A stretch of 62,663 nucleotides of DNA from Enterobacter asburiae (GCF_021440515.1 NZ_JAKCMV010000006.1:1-62663); one strand, 5' to 3'. Numbered from the stretch's first letter, positions 22,084 through 32,652 are shown. Notes: generated by a model not told the origin, from the sequence alone. Made by a program: numbers and translations.

Positions 22084-22953
22084 ATGTCTGCCAGACATCC
22101 GGTTATTGCCGTAACAGGCTCCAGCGGTGCGGGCACTACCACCACCAGCCTCGCCTTTCGCAAGATTTTCGCCCAGCTCAATTTACGGGCCGCAGAGGTC
22201 GAAGGCGACAGCTTTCACCGCTACACCCGCCCAGAAATGGATATGGCGATTCGCAAGGCGCGCGATCTCGGCAAGCACATCAGCTATTTCGGCCCTGACG
22301 CCAACGACTTTAGCCTGCTGGAGCAGACGTTTCGCGAGTACGGCTTAAGCGGCACCGGCCAGTCGCGCAAGTATCTGCACACCTACGATGAAGCGGTGCC
22401 CTGGAACCAGGTGCCGGGGACCTTTACTCCGTGGCAGCCGCTTCCGGAGCCGACCGACGTGCTGTTCTATGAAGGGCTGCACGGCGGCGTGGTGACCGCG
22501 CAACACGATGTGGCGCGCCATGTGGATCTGCTGGTGGGCGTGGTGCCGATTGTGAACCTGGAGTGGATCCAGAAGCTGACGCGCGATATGAGCGAGCGCG
22601 GGCACTCCCGCGAGGCGGTGATGGATTCGGTGGTGCGCTCCATGGAAGATTACATCAACTTCCTGACCCCGCAGTTCTCCCGCACCCACATCAACTTCCA
22701 GCGCGTCCCGACGGTGGACACCTCAAACCCGTTTGCCGCCAAAGGCATTCCGTCGCTGGACGAGAGCTTTGTGGTCATCCATTTCCGCAATCTCGACAAC
22801 ATCGATTACCCCTGGCTGCTGGCGATGCTGCAAGGCTCTTTCATTTCCCACATGAATACTTTAGTGGTTCCGGGCGGGAAAATGGGGCTGGCGATGGAGC
22901 TGATCATGACCCCGCTGGTGCAGCGGTTGATGGAAGGGAAGCAGATCGAGTAA
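22084..22953 (+). CDS. prkB: Phosphoribulokinase-like protein PrkB
   Basis: A 289-aa P-loop kinase of the phosphoribulokinase/uridine kinase family: GSSGAGTTTT at about residues 12-21, and VDLLVGVVPIVNLEWIQKL further on. Its physiological substrate in enterics is not known, as these bacteria lack a Calvin cycle. It follows yheU by 31 bp. A REP pair lies between it and convergent yhfA. Confidence 0.93.
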   Translation: MSARHPVIAVTGSSGAGTTTTSLAFRKIFAQLNLRAAEVEGDSFHRYTRPEMDMAIRKARDLGKHISYFGPDANDFSLLEQTFREYGLSGTGQSRKYLHTYDEAVPWNQVPGTFTPWQPLPEPTDVLFYEGLHGGVVTAQHDVARHVDLLVGVVPIVNLEWIQKLTRDMSERGHSREAVMDSVVRSMEDYINFLTPQFSRTHINFQRVPTVDTSNPFAAKGIPSLDESFVVIHFRNLDNIDYPWLLAMLQGSFISHMNTLVVPGGKMGLAMELIMTPLVQRLMEGKQIE

Positions 22954-22961
22954 GTTGTTTT

Positions 22962-23033
22962 GCCCGGTGGCGCTGCGCTTACCGGGCCTACGGTCGTGCA
23001 GTTGTAGGGCGGGTAAGCGAAGCGCCACCCGCC
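22962..23033. repeat. REP/BIME pair between prkB and yhfA
   Basis: Two facing REP-like palindromes (22962-22990 and 23004-23033), cores GCCCGGTGGCGCTGCGCTTA and its inverted relative, lie between the convergent ends of prkB and yhfA. The left copy matches the partial copy at the right window edge. Confidence 0.85.
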
Positions 23034-23039
23034 AAAAGA

Positions 23040-23444
23040 TTAGGCTTCAACCACCTCAAACGAATGCGTAATTTTTACCGCTTTCTCCAGCATTAACGCC
23101 ACAGAGCAGTATTTTTCCGCAGAAAGGTCAACCGCGCGCGATACCGCCGCGTCCTTGAGCGCTTTTCCGGTCACGATAAAATGCAGATTAATGTGGGTGA
23201 AATAGCGTGGAGCCTCTTCGCGACGCTCTGAAGTAAGCTTTACCTCGCAATCGTTGACGTCATGACGTCCTTTTTGCAAAATCGACACCACGTCAATCGC
23301 GCTACAACCGCCCGCCGCCATCAGCACCATCTCCATCGGGCTTGGGGCTTTATCACCGGAGTTACCGTCCATCAAAATCTGGTGTCCGGAAGCGGATTCG
23401 CCCAGGAACGTTAAACCTTCAACCCATTTCACACGCGCTTGCAT
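23040..23444 (-). CDS. yhfA: OsmC family protein YhfA
   Basis: A 134-aa OsmC/Ohr-family protein. Cys47 in MAAGGCSAID and Cys113 in EKYCSVALM are the redox pair typical of peroxide-reducing family members; the exact substrate of YhfA is not established. The start at 23444 (MQARVKWVEGL) gives the E. coli length and a 9-base spacing to GGAG; MN at 23450 is a near alternative. Divergent from crp across 312 bp. Confidence 0.93.
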   Translation of the reverse strand: MQARVKWVEGLTFLGESASGHQILMDGNSGDKAPSPMEMVLMAAGGCSAIDVVSILQKGRHDVNDCEVKLTSERREEAPRYFTHINLHFIVTGKALKDAAVSRAVDLSAEKYCSVALMLEKAVKITHSFEVVEA

Positions 23445-23756
23445 ATTCATTAACTCCAACGTTGCATTTTTGGTGACAGATTACGCGTGCGTTACATTTC
23501 TCGCAACGGAAGGCGACATGCATCATGCTGAAGCGAGACACCAGGAGACACGCGGCAAAAGCTATGCTAAAACACTCGGGATGCTACAGTAATACATTGA
23601 CGTTACACATGTATGCAGAGGACATCAAAATTTACTGGCTGCGATAATGTTACGACAGCCGACTTCCCAGGGTATGGGTAAGAATTCGATTGCAACCCCA
23701 GAGTCTGGATGCATCTTATGACTCTGGTGACAGCTTATAACAGAGGATAACAGCGC
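23445..23756. promoter_or_regulatory. yhfA-crp divergent regulatory region
   Basis: This 312-bp gap contains no gene. About 23528-23640 closely resembles the E. coli crp promoter and leader as I remember them (TATGCTAAAACACTCGGGA, then GCTACAGTAATACATTG), where CRP and Fis control crp and a divergent transcript. In E. coli CRP represses its own gene here. I infer the same; sites were not scored. Confidence 0.6.
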
Positions 23757-24389
23757 ATGGTGCTTGGCAAACCGCAAACAGACCCGACACTTGAATGGTT
23801 CTTGTCTCATTGCCATATTCATAAGTATCCATCAAAGAGCACGCTGATTCACCAGGGTGAAAAAGCGGAAACGTTGTATTACATCGTTAAAGGCTCGGTG
23901 GCAGTGCTGATCAAAGATGAGGAAGGCAAAGAAATGATCCTTTCTTATCTGAACCAGGGCGATTTCATCGGTGAACTGGGCCTGTTTGAAGAAGGCCAGG
24001 AACGTAGCGCCTGGGTTCGTGCGAAAACCGCGTGTGAAGTGGCTGAAATCTCCTACAAGAAATTCCGTCAGCTGATTCAGGTTAACCCTGACATCCTGAT
24101 GCGTCTCTCTTCCCAGATGGCGCGCCGTCTGCAAGTGACCTCCGAGAAAGTGGGTAACCTCGCCTTCCTGGACGTGACCGGCCGCATCGCACAGACGCTG
24201 CTGAACCTGGCGAAACAGCCGGACGCCATGACCCACCCTGACGGTATGCAAATTAAAATCACGCGTCAGGAAATTGGTCAGATCGTCGGTTGTTCTCGTG
24301 AAACGGTTGGCCGTATCCTGAAAATGCTCGAAGACCAGAACCTGATTTCCGCCCACGGTAAAACTATCGTGGTTTACGGGACCCGTTAA
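23757..24389 (+). CDS. crp: cAMP receptor protein CRP
   Basis: The global catabolite activator. It is 210 aa and essentially identical in motifs to E. coli CRP: a cAMP-binding beta-roll (about 1-135, with [19 protein letters not shown]), a C-helix, then a helix-turn-helix with recognition helix [13 protein letters not shown]. Its targets in this window probably include ppiA/tsgA and pckA (sites listed separately). A strong terminator follows. Confidence 0.99.
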   Translation: MVLGKPQTDPTLEWFLSHCHIHKYPSKSTLIHQGEKAETLYYIVKGSVAVLIKDEEGKEMILSYLNQGDFIGELGLFEEGQERSAWVRAKTACEVAEISYKKFRQLIQVNPDILMRLSSQMARRLQVTSEKVGNLAFLDVTGRIAQTLLNLAKQPDAMTHPDGMQIKITRQEIGQIVGCSRETVGRILKMLEDQNLISAHGKTIVVYGTR

Positions 24390-24400
24390 TTCCGGTCAAA

Positions 24401-24433
24401 CGGCGTGGCATCGCGAGGTGCCACGCCGTTTTT
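24401..24433 (+). terminator. crp rho-independent terminator
   Basis: A perfect 10-bp stem CGGCGTGGCA/TGCCACGCCG (24401-24410 with 24419-24428), an 8-nt loop and five Ts. The yhfK start lies 14 bp further on. Confidence 0.92.
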
Positions 24434-24446
24434 GTCTCTATTCCCC

Positions 24447-26534
24447 ATGTGGCGCAGGCTGATCTATCACCCGGAAGTTAACTATGCACTGCGACAAACG
24501 CTGGTGTTATGTCTTCCCGTGGCCGTGGGGCTGATGCTCGGCCATCTGCAACAAGGTCTGCTGTTCTCCCTCGTTCCCGCCTGCTGCAACATTGCCGGTC
24601 TGGACACGCCGCACAAACGCTTTTTCAAACGCCTGATTATTGGCGGCTGCCTGTTTGCAGGCTGTAGCCTCGCCGTGCAGCTGCTGCTGGCCCGCGATAT
24701 TCCGCTCCCGCTGATCTTAACCGTGCTGGCGATGACGCTCGGCGTGACGGCAGAAATTAGCTCGCTGCACGCCCGGCTGCTGCCCGCCTCGCTGATTGCC
24801 GCCATCTTCACCCTGAGCCTCGCTGGGAACATGCCGGTATGGGAGCCGCTGCTGATCTACGCGCTCGGCACGCTGTGGTACGGGCTGTTTAACTGGTTCT
24901 GGTTCTGGCTGTGGCGCGAACAGCCGCTGCGCGAATCCCTGAGCCTGCTGTACGTTCAGCTTGCGGACTACTGCGAGGCAAAATACACCCTGCTCACCCA
25001 GCATGCCGATCCGGAGAAGTCGCTGCCGCCGCTGCTCACCCGCCAGCAGAAGGTGGTGGATCTGATCAGCCAGTGCTATCAGCAGCTGCATATGCTCGCC
25101 GCCAATAAAAACCAGGACTACAAGCGCCTGCTGCGCATTTTCCAGGTGGGGCTCGATCTCCAGGAGCATATCTCCGTCAGCCTTCACCATCCGCAGGAGG
25201 TGCAAAAGCTGGTGGAGCGCAGCCACGCCGAAGCGGTGATCCGCTGGAACGCCCAGACCGTGTCCGCGCGCCTGCGCACGCTGGCGGACGACATTCTTTA
25301 TCACCGCTACCCCACGCGTTTTAACATGGACAAGCAGCTTGGCGCGCTGGAGAAAATTGCCCGTCAGCACGCGGATAACCCGGTCGGGCAGTTCGCCGCG
25401 TGGCACTTCAGCCGCATTGCGCGCGTGCTGCGCACCCAGCGTCCGCTCTATCCGCGCGATCTGATGGCCGACAAGCAAAAGCGTCTGCCGCTGCTGCCCG
25501 CGCTGAAAAGCTATCTGTCCCTTAAGTCCGCCGCCCTGCGCAACGCCGCGCGGATAAGCGTGATGCTCAGCATCGCCAGCCTGATGGGGATGGCGCTGCA
25601 TCTGCCGAAGCCCTACTGGATCTTAATGACCGTGCTGTTCGTGACCCAAAACGGCTACGGCGCCACGCGGGTGCGCATTCTGCACCGGGCGGGCGGCACC
25701 ATGGCCGGGCTGATCATTGCCGGTATAACGCTGCACTTCCACGTTCCGGACGGGTACACGCTGATGGGAATGCTGGCGGTAACGGTGGTGAGCTACCTGA
25801 TTATCCGCAAGAACTACGGCTGGGCGATGGTGGGCTTTACGGTGACGGCGGTGTACACCCTGCAACTGCTGACCCTCAACGGCGAGCAGTTTATTGTCGC
25901 CCGGCTGGTGGATACGCTGATTGGCTGCCTGATTGCCTTTGGCGGCATGGTCTGGCTGTGGCCGCAGTGGCAGAGCGGGCTGCTGCGCCAGAACGCCCAC
26001 GACGCGCTGGAGGCAGATCAGCAGGCGATTCGTCTGATCCTGAGCGACGATCCGCAGCCCTCCCCGCTGGCGTATCAGCGCATGAAGGTGAACCAGGCGC
26101 ACAACGCCCTGTTTAACTCGCTCAACCAGGCGATGCAGGAGCCGGGCTTTAACTCGCACTATCTGGCAGACATGAGGCTGTGGGTGACGCACAGCCAGTT
26201 TATCGTCGAGCACATTAACGCCATGACCACGCTGGCGCGCGAGCACACGATGCTGACGCCGGATCTGGCGCAGCGCTATTTACAGTCCTGCGAGATTGCG
26301 TTGCAGCGGTGTCAGCAGCGTCTGGAGTACGACGCGCCGGGGGAAACGGGGGATTCGAACATTCTGGAAGCGCCGGAAACGCTGACCCACGGGCCGATGA
26401 GCACGCTGGAGCAGCATTTGCAGCGCATTCTCGGGCATCTGAGCACCATGCACACCATTTCGTCGGTGGCATGGCGTCAGCGCCCGCATCACGGCGTGTG
26501 GTTAACGCGGATTTTAAAGCGAACGCCGTACTAA
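24447..26534 (+). CDS. yhfK: Predicted inner-membrane protein YhfK (FUSC-like)
   Basis: A 695-aa membrane protein of the YccS/YhfK family with two hydrophobic blocks (about residues 15-160 and 375-510), each several helices, and long cytosolic segments; it resembles fusaric-acid-resistance/aromatic-acid exporters. Function is unknown. I start at ATG 24447 (MWRRLIYHPEVNYAL), which matches E. coli; the longer frame would begin inside the crp terminator. Convergent with argD, one base apart. Confidence 0.93.
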   Translation: MWRRLIYHPEVNYALRQTLVLCLPVAVGLMLGHLQQGLLFSLVPACCNIAGLDTPHKRFFKRLIIGGCLFAGCSLAVQLLLARDIPLPLILTVLAMTLGVTAEISSLHARLLPASLIAAIFTLSLAGNMPVWEPLLIYALGTLWYGLFNWFWFWLWREQPLRESLSLLYVQLADYCEAKYTLLTQHADPEKSLPPLLTRQQKVVDLISQCYQQLHMLAANKNQDYKRLLRIFQVGLDLQEHISVSLHHPQEVQKLVERSHAEAVIRWNAQTVSARLRTLADDILYHRYPTRFNMDKQLGALEKIARQHADNPVGQFAAWHFSRIARVLRTQRPLYPRDLMADKQKRLPLLPALKSYLSLKSAALRNAARISVMLSIASLMGMALHLPKPYWILMTVLFVTQNGYGATRVRILHRAGGTMAGLIIAGITLHFHVPDGYTLMGMLAVTVVSYLIIRKNYGWAMVGFTVTAVYTLQLLTLNGEQFIVARLVDTLIGCLIAFGGMVWLWPQWQSGLLRQNAHDALEADQQAIRLILSDDPQPSPLAYQRMKVNQAHNALFNSLNQAMQEPGFNSHYLADMRLWVTHSQFIVEHINAMTTLAREHTMLTPDLAQRYLQSCEIALQRCQQRLEYDAPGETGDSNILEAPETLTHGPMSTLEQHLQRILGHLSTMHTISSVAWRQRPHHGVWLTRILKRTPY

Positions 26535-26535
26535 T

Positions 26536-27777
<1,242 letters not shown>

Positions 27778-27789
27778 TCACATTGATTG

Positions 27790-27824
27790 TGAAAATATAA
27801 TCACAAAATATGCATAAAAAATCA
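27790..27824 (-). promoter_or_regulatory. Paired ARG boxes (ArgR operator) of argD
   Basis: Two AT-rich ARG-box cores, TGAAAATATAATCA (27790-27803) and TGCATAAAAAATCA (27811-27824), match the consensus TGAATwwwwATTCA at 12 and about 11 of 14 positions. Their 21-bp centre-to-centre spacing (two 18-bp boxes separated by 3 bp) is the classical ArgR hexamer geometry. They lie 35-70 bp upstream of the argD start. Confidence 0.8.
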
Positions 27825-27842
27825 CGTCAAGGCAATAGATAT

Positions 27843-28406
27843 TCAGCGATTGAGGAAATTCGCCAGCAGCGCGTGCCCCTGTTCGCTGAGGATGCTTTCC
27901 GGGTGGAACTGCACCCCTTCAAGATCCCATTCGCGATGGCGAATGCCCATGATCTCCCGCGTGTCGCTCCAGGCGGTGACCTCAAAACAGTCGGGCAGGG
28001 TCGGCGGGTCGATCACCAGCGAGTGGTAGCGCGTGACGGTCAGCGGATTATTCAGCCCGCTGAAGACGCCCGTGCCGCTATGGGTCACGGAGGAGGTTTT
28101 GCCGTGCATCACCCGGGCGGCGCGCACGATGGTCGCCCCGAACGCCTGAGCAATTGCCTGGTGTCCCAGGCAGACGCCGAGGATCGGCAGCGTTCCGGCG
28201 TAGTGGCGGATAACGTCCAGCGAAATGCCGGACTCGGACGGCGTACACGGCCCCGGCGAAATCACGATTTTTTGCGGAGCCAGCGCCGCGATCTCGTCGA
28301 GGGTGATGTCATCGTTACGGCGGACAACCACCTCCGCACCCAGCTCGCAAAAATACTGGTACAGGTTCCAGGTGAAGGAATCGTAGTTATCAATCAGCAG
28401 GATCAT
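27843..28406 (-). CDS. pabA: Aminodeoxychorismate synthase glutaminase component
   Basis: PabA is the class I glutamine amidotransferase that feeds ammonia to PabB for aminodeoxychorismate, the precursor of p-aminobenzoate and folate. It is 187 aa. The catalytic triad is visible: Cys79 in LGVCLGHQ, and His/Glu in FHPES near 168-170. It follows the fic-like gene by 31 bp, as fic-pabA in E. coli. Confidence 0.97.
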   Translation of the reverse strand: MILLIDNYDSFTWNLYQYFCELGAEVVVRRNDDITLDEIAALAPQKIVISPGPCTPSESGISLDVIRHYAGTLPILGVCLGHQAIAQAFGATIVRAARVMHGKTSSVTHSGTGVFSGLNNPLTVTRYHSLVIDPPTLPDCFEVTAWSDTREIMGIRHREWDLEGVQFHPESILSEQGHALLANFLNR

Positions 28407-28437
28407 GGCGGCTCCAGGACAAAAAGGCCGCCCTATT

Positions 28438-29022
28438 CTACTCAGTTTCGCGCGCTTCGCTTACCACTTTGCTAAAGATGTCCGTCAGGGCGGTGAGATC
28501 CCCCGTCGCCCCGCTGCGGTTGGCCTCGGCCCAGGCGGCTGGGTCGATATCGTTCCAGCGCAGCAGGTAGTCGGCGTGGATCGCCAGCTGCTCGAAGAAC
28601 ACGCGCTGGGCGATGCCGTTACCGCTTATGAAGGGATGCAGCATATTGATTTCGCAGTAGTAATGGCTAATTCGCTCGATAAATTCCGCTTTTTCAAGAC
28701 CTGCCAGATACCGCTCGCTCTCCAGCTCCGCAATGATTTCATTGCCCACTTTTTCGATGTACTCGAAGTGGCAGAACGGAATGTCGCCTTTAGAAATATC
28801 GTCCGTGCGAAACTCACCCGCCTCTTTCATCTGATTGCGATAAAGATGGCGGTGAAGCTTGCTCAGATGCGGCAAACCGGGCGCCGATGGCCCAAGCTCC
28901 AGCGTGTCGATCTCGGGGTCAGAAGGACCTCGCCCTTTTTCAAGAAGACAGCTGGCCTCGAAATTCGCCTCTCGCTGCTGCTCCCAAAGACGCGTTTTTT
29001 GCCTGTCGGTCAGTTTTTTCAC
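28438..29022 (-). CDS. YhfG-Fic fusion: Fic-domain protein with an N-terminal antitoxin-like segment
   Basis: A 194-aa protein. The start is GTG 29022, with AGGGAGG six to seven bases upstream. Residues 1-29 ([20 protein letters not shown], then FEASCLLEK) match the N-terminus of the E. coli antitoxin YhfG, about 20 of 28 identical by memory, including S24-x3-E28 of the (S/T)xxxE(G/N) Fic-inhibition motif; K29 replaces Gly. After a linker (30-40), residues 41-194 match E. coli Fic from about residue 47 to its end, with Fic motif [12 protein letters not shown] at 129-140. The usual acidic residue is Ser133. In E. coli yhfG and fic are separate genes; here YhfG's C-terminus and Fic's first helix are missing and the remainder is one frame. 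Fic enzymes AMPylate protein targets; activity here is uncertain. Upstream of pabA. Confidence 0.85.
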   Translation of the reverse strand: MKKLTDRQKTRLWEQQREANFEASCLLEKGRGPSDPEIDTLELGPSAPGLPHLSKLHRHLYRNQMKEAGEFRTDDISKGDIPFCHFEYIEKVGNEIIAELESERYLAGLEKAEFIERISHYYCEINMLHPFISGNGIAQRVFFEQLAIHADYLLRWNDIDPAAWAEANRSGATGDLTALTDIFSKVVSEARETE

Positions 29023-29045
29023 GTAATGCCTCCCTGAAATATCCG

Positions 29046-29069
29046 TTTGCCACAAGTATAAGCGGCAAA
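29046..29069 (-). promoter_or_regulatory. Candidate promoter/operator of the YhfG-Fic fusion
   Basis: TTTGCCAC (29046-29053) and GCGGCAAA (29062-29069) form an 8-bp inverted repeat with one mismatch. Its 8-bp spacer contains, on the minus strand, TATACT (29060-29055), a good -10 box. A start site near 29048 would give a leader of about 26 nt with the AGGGAGG ribosome site. The -35 is weak. A repressor bound here would block the promoter. Confidence 0.45.
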
Positions 29070-29128
29070 ACGCGCTTTCGCAGGGAGGGTGCAACAGCGC
29101 GGGCAGAAGATACCCGCGCGGGGGGGAG

Positions 29129-29710
<582 letters not shown>

Positions 29711-29814
29711 TTAACAAAGCGCAGTAAAGAAGAGCGAGTGGCTTGATTCTAAAGAGCAGTATGGACCGAGGCCAGCCTTTTACCTAATTTTACGAAATTG
29801 AAACAGTTGTAACG

Positions 29815-29830
29815 ACGCAAACGATTGGTT
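29815..29830 (+). promoter_or_regulatory. PurR-like box between ppiA and tsgA
   Basis: acgcaaacgattggtt matches the PurR consensus (AnGCAAnCGnTTnCnT) at 10 of 11 fixed positions. A weaker box (8 of 11) is at 29890-29905, nearer the tsgA start. E. coli tsgA (yhfC) has been placed in the PurR regulon, so control of tsgA is the likelier role; CytR/LacI-family binding to ppiA promoters is an alternative. Confidence 0.45.
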
Positions 29831-29844
29831 TTAGCCCCGCTTTA

Positions 29845-29860
29845 TGTGATTTAGATCACA
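29845..29860. promoter_or_regulatory. Consensus CRP site between ppiA and tsgA
   Basis: TGTGATTTAGATCACA is a perfect TGTGA-N6-TCACA CRP site, 144 bp upstream of the ppiA start and 121 bp upstream of the tsgA start. E. coli ppiA is known to be CRP-activated. Confidence 0.85.
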
Positions 29861-29980
29861 CTAAACTCTGCAAATTAACGCGAAAGTTTCCGAAAACGTT
29901 TAAATAGATCACGTACAAGTCTAAAATCTGCCCGCTCGAACGCAGTCAATGCGTTTTACTTTACTTTGAACAGGCCAGAC

Positions 29981-31165
29981 ATGACTAACAGCAACCGCAT
30001 TAAGCTCACATGGATCAGCTTTTTCTCCTACGCCCTGACCGGCGCGTTGGTGATCGTCACCGGGATGGTGATGGGAAATATCGCAGACTACTTCCAGTTG
30101 CCCGTTTCCAGCATGAGTAACACCTTTACCTTCCTCAACGCCGGTATTCTGATCTCCATTTTCCTTAACGCCTGGCTGATGGAAATCGTCCCGCTGAAAA
30201 CCCAGCTGCGCTTTGGCTTTGTGCTGATGGTCGCCGCCGTGGCGGGCCTGATGCTGAGCCACAGCATCGCCCTGTTCTCTGCCGCCATGTTCGTGCTCGG
30301 TCTGGTCAGCGGGATCACCATGTCGATCGGTACGTTCCTGATCACCCACATGTATGAAGGCCGCCAGCGCGGCGCGCGTCTGCTGTTCACCGACTCCTTC
30401 TTCAGCATGGCCGGGATGATCTTCCCGATGGTCGCCGCCGCGCTGCTGGCGCGCAGCATCGAGTGGTACTGGGTTTATGCCTGCATCGGTCTGGTGTACG
30501 TGGCAATCTTCATTCTGACCTTCGGCTGTGAGTTCCCGGTGCTGGGCAAAAAGGCGCAGACCGTTGCGGAGCCTGTGGCGAAGGAAAAATGGGGGATCGG
30601 CGTACTGTTCCTCTCTATTGCGGCGCTGTGCTACATCCTCGGTCAGCTGGGCTTTATCTCCTGGGTGCCGGAATACGCGAAAGGTCTGGGTATGAGCCTG
30701 AACGACGCGGGCCAGCTGGTGAGCGATTTCTGGATGTCGTACATGTTCGGCATGTGGGCGTTTAGCTTTATTCTGCGCTTCTTCGACCTTCAGCGCATTC
30801 TGACCGTGCTGGCGGGTCTGGCGACGGTATTGATGTACCTGTTTATCAACGGTTCGCCGGAGCATATGCCGTGGTTCATTCTGACCCTGGGCTTCTTCTC
30901 CAGCGCGATCTACACCTCAATCATCACCCTGGGTTCGCTGCAAACCAAAGTGGCGTCACCGAAGCTGGTGAACTTCGTTCTGACCTGCGGCACCATCGGC
31001 ACCATGCTGACCTTCGTGGTGACCGGCCCGATCGTGGCGCACAGCGGCCCGCTGGCGGCGCTGCACACCGCTAACGGCCTGTACGCCGTGGTGTTCATCA
31101 TGTGCTTCGTTCTGGGCTTCGTGACCCGCCACCGCCAGCACAACGTGGCGGCGGCCTCTCACTAA
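29981..31165 (+). CDS. tsgA: MFS transporter TsgA
   Basis: A 394-aa major facilitator with 12 predicted membrane helices; family FucP/TsgA. The start at 29981 ([14 protein letters not shown]) matches E. coli. Its substrate is unproven; PurR control in E. coli has led to the proposal that it carries a nucleobase. Here a cytosine deaminase gene lies convergent with it, 18 bp away, and a PurR-like box is upstream, which fits that idea but does not show it. Confidence 0.94.
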   Translation: MTNSNRIKLTWISFFSYALTGALVIVTGMVMGNIADYFQLPVSSMSNTFTFLNAGILISIFLNAWLMEIVPLKTQLRFGFVLMVAAVAGLMLSHSIALFSAAMFVLGLVSGITMSIGTFLITHMYEGRQRGARLLFTDSFFSMAGMIFPMVAAALLARSIEWYWVYACIGLVYVAIFILTFGCEFPVLGKKAQTVAEPVAKEKWGIGVLFLSIAALCYILGQLGFISWVPEYAKGLGMSLNDAGQLVSDFWMSYMFGMWAFSFILRFFDLQRILTVLAGLATVLMYLFINGSPEHMPWFILTLGFFSSAIYTSIITLGSLQTKVASPKLVNFVLTCGTIGTMLTFVVTGPIVAHSGPLAALHTANGLYAVVFIMCFVLGFVTRHRQHNVAAASH

Positions 31166-31172
31166 TCCCCAC

Positions 31173-31203
31173 GCCCCTTTGCGCTACGCAGAGGGGCTGT
31201 TTC
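31173..31203 (+). terminator. tsgA terminator overlapping the codA 3' end
   Basis: An 11-bp stem (GCCCCTTTGCG at 31173-31183 with CGCAGAGGGGC at 31187-31197, one G-T pair) with a CTA loop, followed by a T-rich stretch. The loop bases 31184-31186 are the codA stop codon on the other strand, so the right arm encodes the last codA codons. Confidence 0.7.
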
Positions 31204-32485
31204 TGGCAAAGCTAATCTCTTCTCCTCCGCTGTCCATCTGGATCCACGTCTGCGCCAGCTGCGTGGTCGCAATAATCCGCCCCTGACGAATCGACCAGCG
31301 CACCGGCACCTGGCAGCGCACCGCTTCAAATCCGCTCTCCGCAGGCAGAATAATCAGGTTCGCCGGGTTGCCCTGCTCAATGCCGTAATCGCTCAGGCCA
31401 AAGGTGCGGGCGCTGTTGTGGGTGATCAGGTTTAGCCCGCTGTCGATTTGCGGATAGCCCATCATCTGGCAGACGTGCAGCCCCATATGCAGCACCTGAA
31501 GCATGTTTCCGGTGCCGAGCGGATACCACGGGTCGAAGACGTCATCGTGCCCGAAGCAGACGTTAATGCCCGCCTCCTGCAACTCCTTGACGCGCGTAAT
31601 GCCCCTGCGCTTAGGATAGTCGTCAAAGCGCCCCTGAAGGTGGATATTCACCAGCGGGTTGGCGACAAAGTTAATGCCGGACATCTTCAGCAGGCGGAAC
31701 AGGCGCGAGGTGTAGGCGCCGTTGTAAGAGTGCATCGCGGTGGTGTGGCTGGCGGTCACGCGCGGGCCGATCCCCGCCTCATAGGCCAGCGTCGCGACCG
31801 TTTCGACAAAGCGCGACTGCTCGTCGTCAATCTCATCGCAGTGGATATCCAGCGGACGGTCGTACTTCTTCGCCAGCTCAAAGGCGATGTGCAGCGACTG
31901 CACGCCGTATTCGCGGGTGAATTCGAAATGCGGGATCGCACCGACCACGTCCGCGCCCAGCTTTAGCGCCTCTTCCAGCAGGGCCGCGCCGTTCGGATAA
32001 GAGAGAATCCCCTCCTGCGGGAAGGCGACGATTTGCAGCGTCACCCAGGGCGCGACCTCCTGTTTGACTTCAAGCATCGCTTTTAGCGCGGTGAGCGTCG
32101 GGTCGGAAACGTCCACGTGCGTGCGCACAAACTGAATGCCGTTGGCGATCTGCCACTTCAGCGTCTTCCAGGCGCGTGCTTTCACATCTTCATGGCTGAG
32201 CAGCGCCTTGCGCTCCGCCCAGCGTTCAATACCCTCGAACAGCGTACCGGACTGGTTCCAGCTCGGCTCCCCGGCGGTCTGGGTGGTATCAAGATGAATA
32301 TGCGGCTCGATGAACGGCGGGCTCGCCAGGCCGCCGCGGCCGTTTAAGACTTCATAGCTTTCAGCGTGGCCGTCATTCATCGGCGTGATGTCGCCAAAGC
32401 GGCCATTTTCAATGGCGATTTGCCATAGCCCTTCGCGACCCGGTAAGCGGACATTCTGAACGAGCCAAAGTGGTGCTGTAGACAT
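31184..32485 (-). CDS. codA: Cytosine deaminase
   Basis: CodA hydrolyses cytosine to uracil and ammonia (pyrimidine salvage and nitrogen release). It is 433 aa from ATG 32485 ([20 protein letters not shown]). Amidohydrolase metal motif [11 protein letters not shown] is near residue 65, [13 protein letters not shown] near 220, and [13 protein letters not shown] near 250, all as in E. coli CodA. No codB permease is adjacent. It is convergent with tsgA and divergent from nirB. A perfect TTTGT-AC-ACAAA palindrome lies 64-75 bp upstream of the start. Confidence 0.93.
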   Translation of the reverse strand: MSTAPLWLVQNVRLPGREGLWQIAIENGRFGDITPMNDGHAESYEVLNGRGGLASPPFIEPHIHLDTTQTAGEPSWNQSGTLFEGIERWAERKALLSHEDVKARAWKTLKWQIANGIQFVRTHVDVSDPTLTALKAMLEVKQEVAPWVTLQIVAFPQEGILSYPNGAALLEEALKLGADVVGAIPHFEFTREYGVQSLHIAFELAKKYDRPLDIHCDEIDDEQSRFVETVATLAYEAGIGPRVTASHTTAMHSYNGAYTSRLFRLLKMSGINFVANPLVNIHLQGRFDDYPKRRGITRVKELQEAGINVCFGHDDVFDPWYPLGTGNMLQVLHMGLHVCQMMGYPQIDSGLNLITHNSARTFGLSDYGIEQGNPANLIILPAESGFEAVRCQVPVRWSIRQGRIIATTQLAQTWIQMDSGGEEISFARNSPSA

Positions 32486-32548
32486 ATCTTCCCCCGAAAA
32501 ACGCGGCTGCACTTTAGGAGTACGCGTTTTTAAAAAATAGCCATCTAA

Positions 32549-32560
32549 TTTGTACACAAA
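32549..32560. promoter_or_regulatory. Palindrome upstream of codA
   Basis: TTTGTACACAAA (perfect 5+5 inverted repeat, 2-bp centre) lies 64-75 bp upstream of the codA start, in the position of a promoter or operator. I cannot assign it to a regulator. Confidence 0.3.
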
Positions 32561-32623
32561 ATCGACGGCGACGAAAAGCGAGTGATTTCCAGAACTTATA
32601 AAAATCCTGACAAATCAGTCATA

Positions 32624-32639
32624 TACCACCTAAGGAGTA
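32624..32639 (+). promoter_or_regulatory. NarL/NarP 7-2-7 site of nirB
   Basis: TACCACC-TA-AGGAGTA is an inverted pair of NarL heptamers (the right one a perfect TACYYMT on the other strand). Its centre is 28 bp upstream of the FNR-site centre, the same spacing as the -69.5 and -41.5 sites of the E. coli nirB promoter. Confidence 0.85.
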
Positions 32640-32652
32640 GGCGAAGGCGTAT

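Noticed and set aside
28438..28980. Reading the Fic gene as an ordinary E. coli-type fic with the usual start
   Set aside because: The usual Fic N-terminus is absent; the only good ribosome site is at GTG 29022 and the sequence there is YhfG-like.
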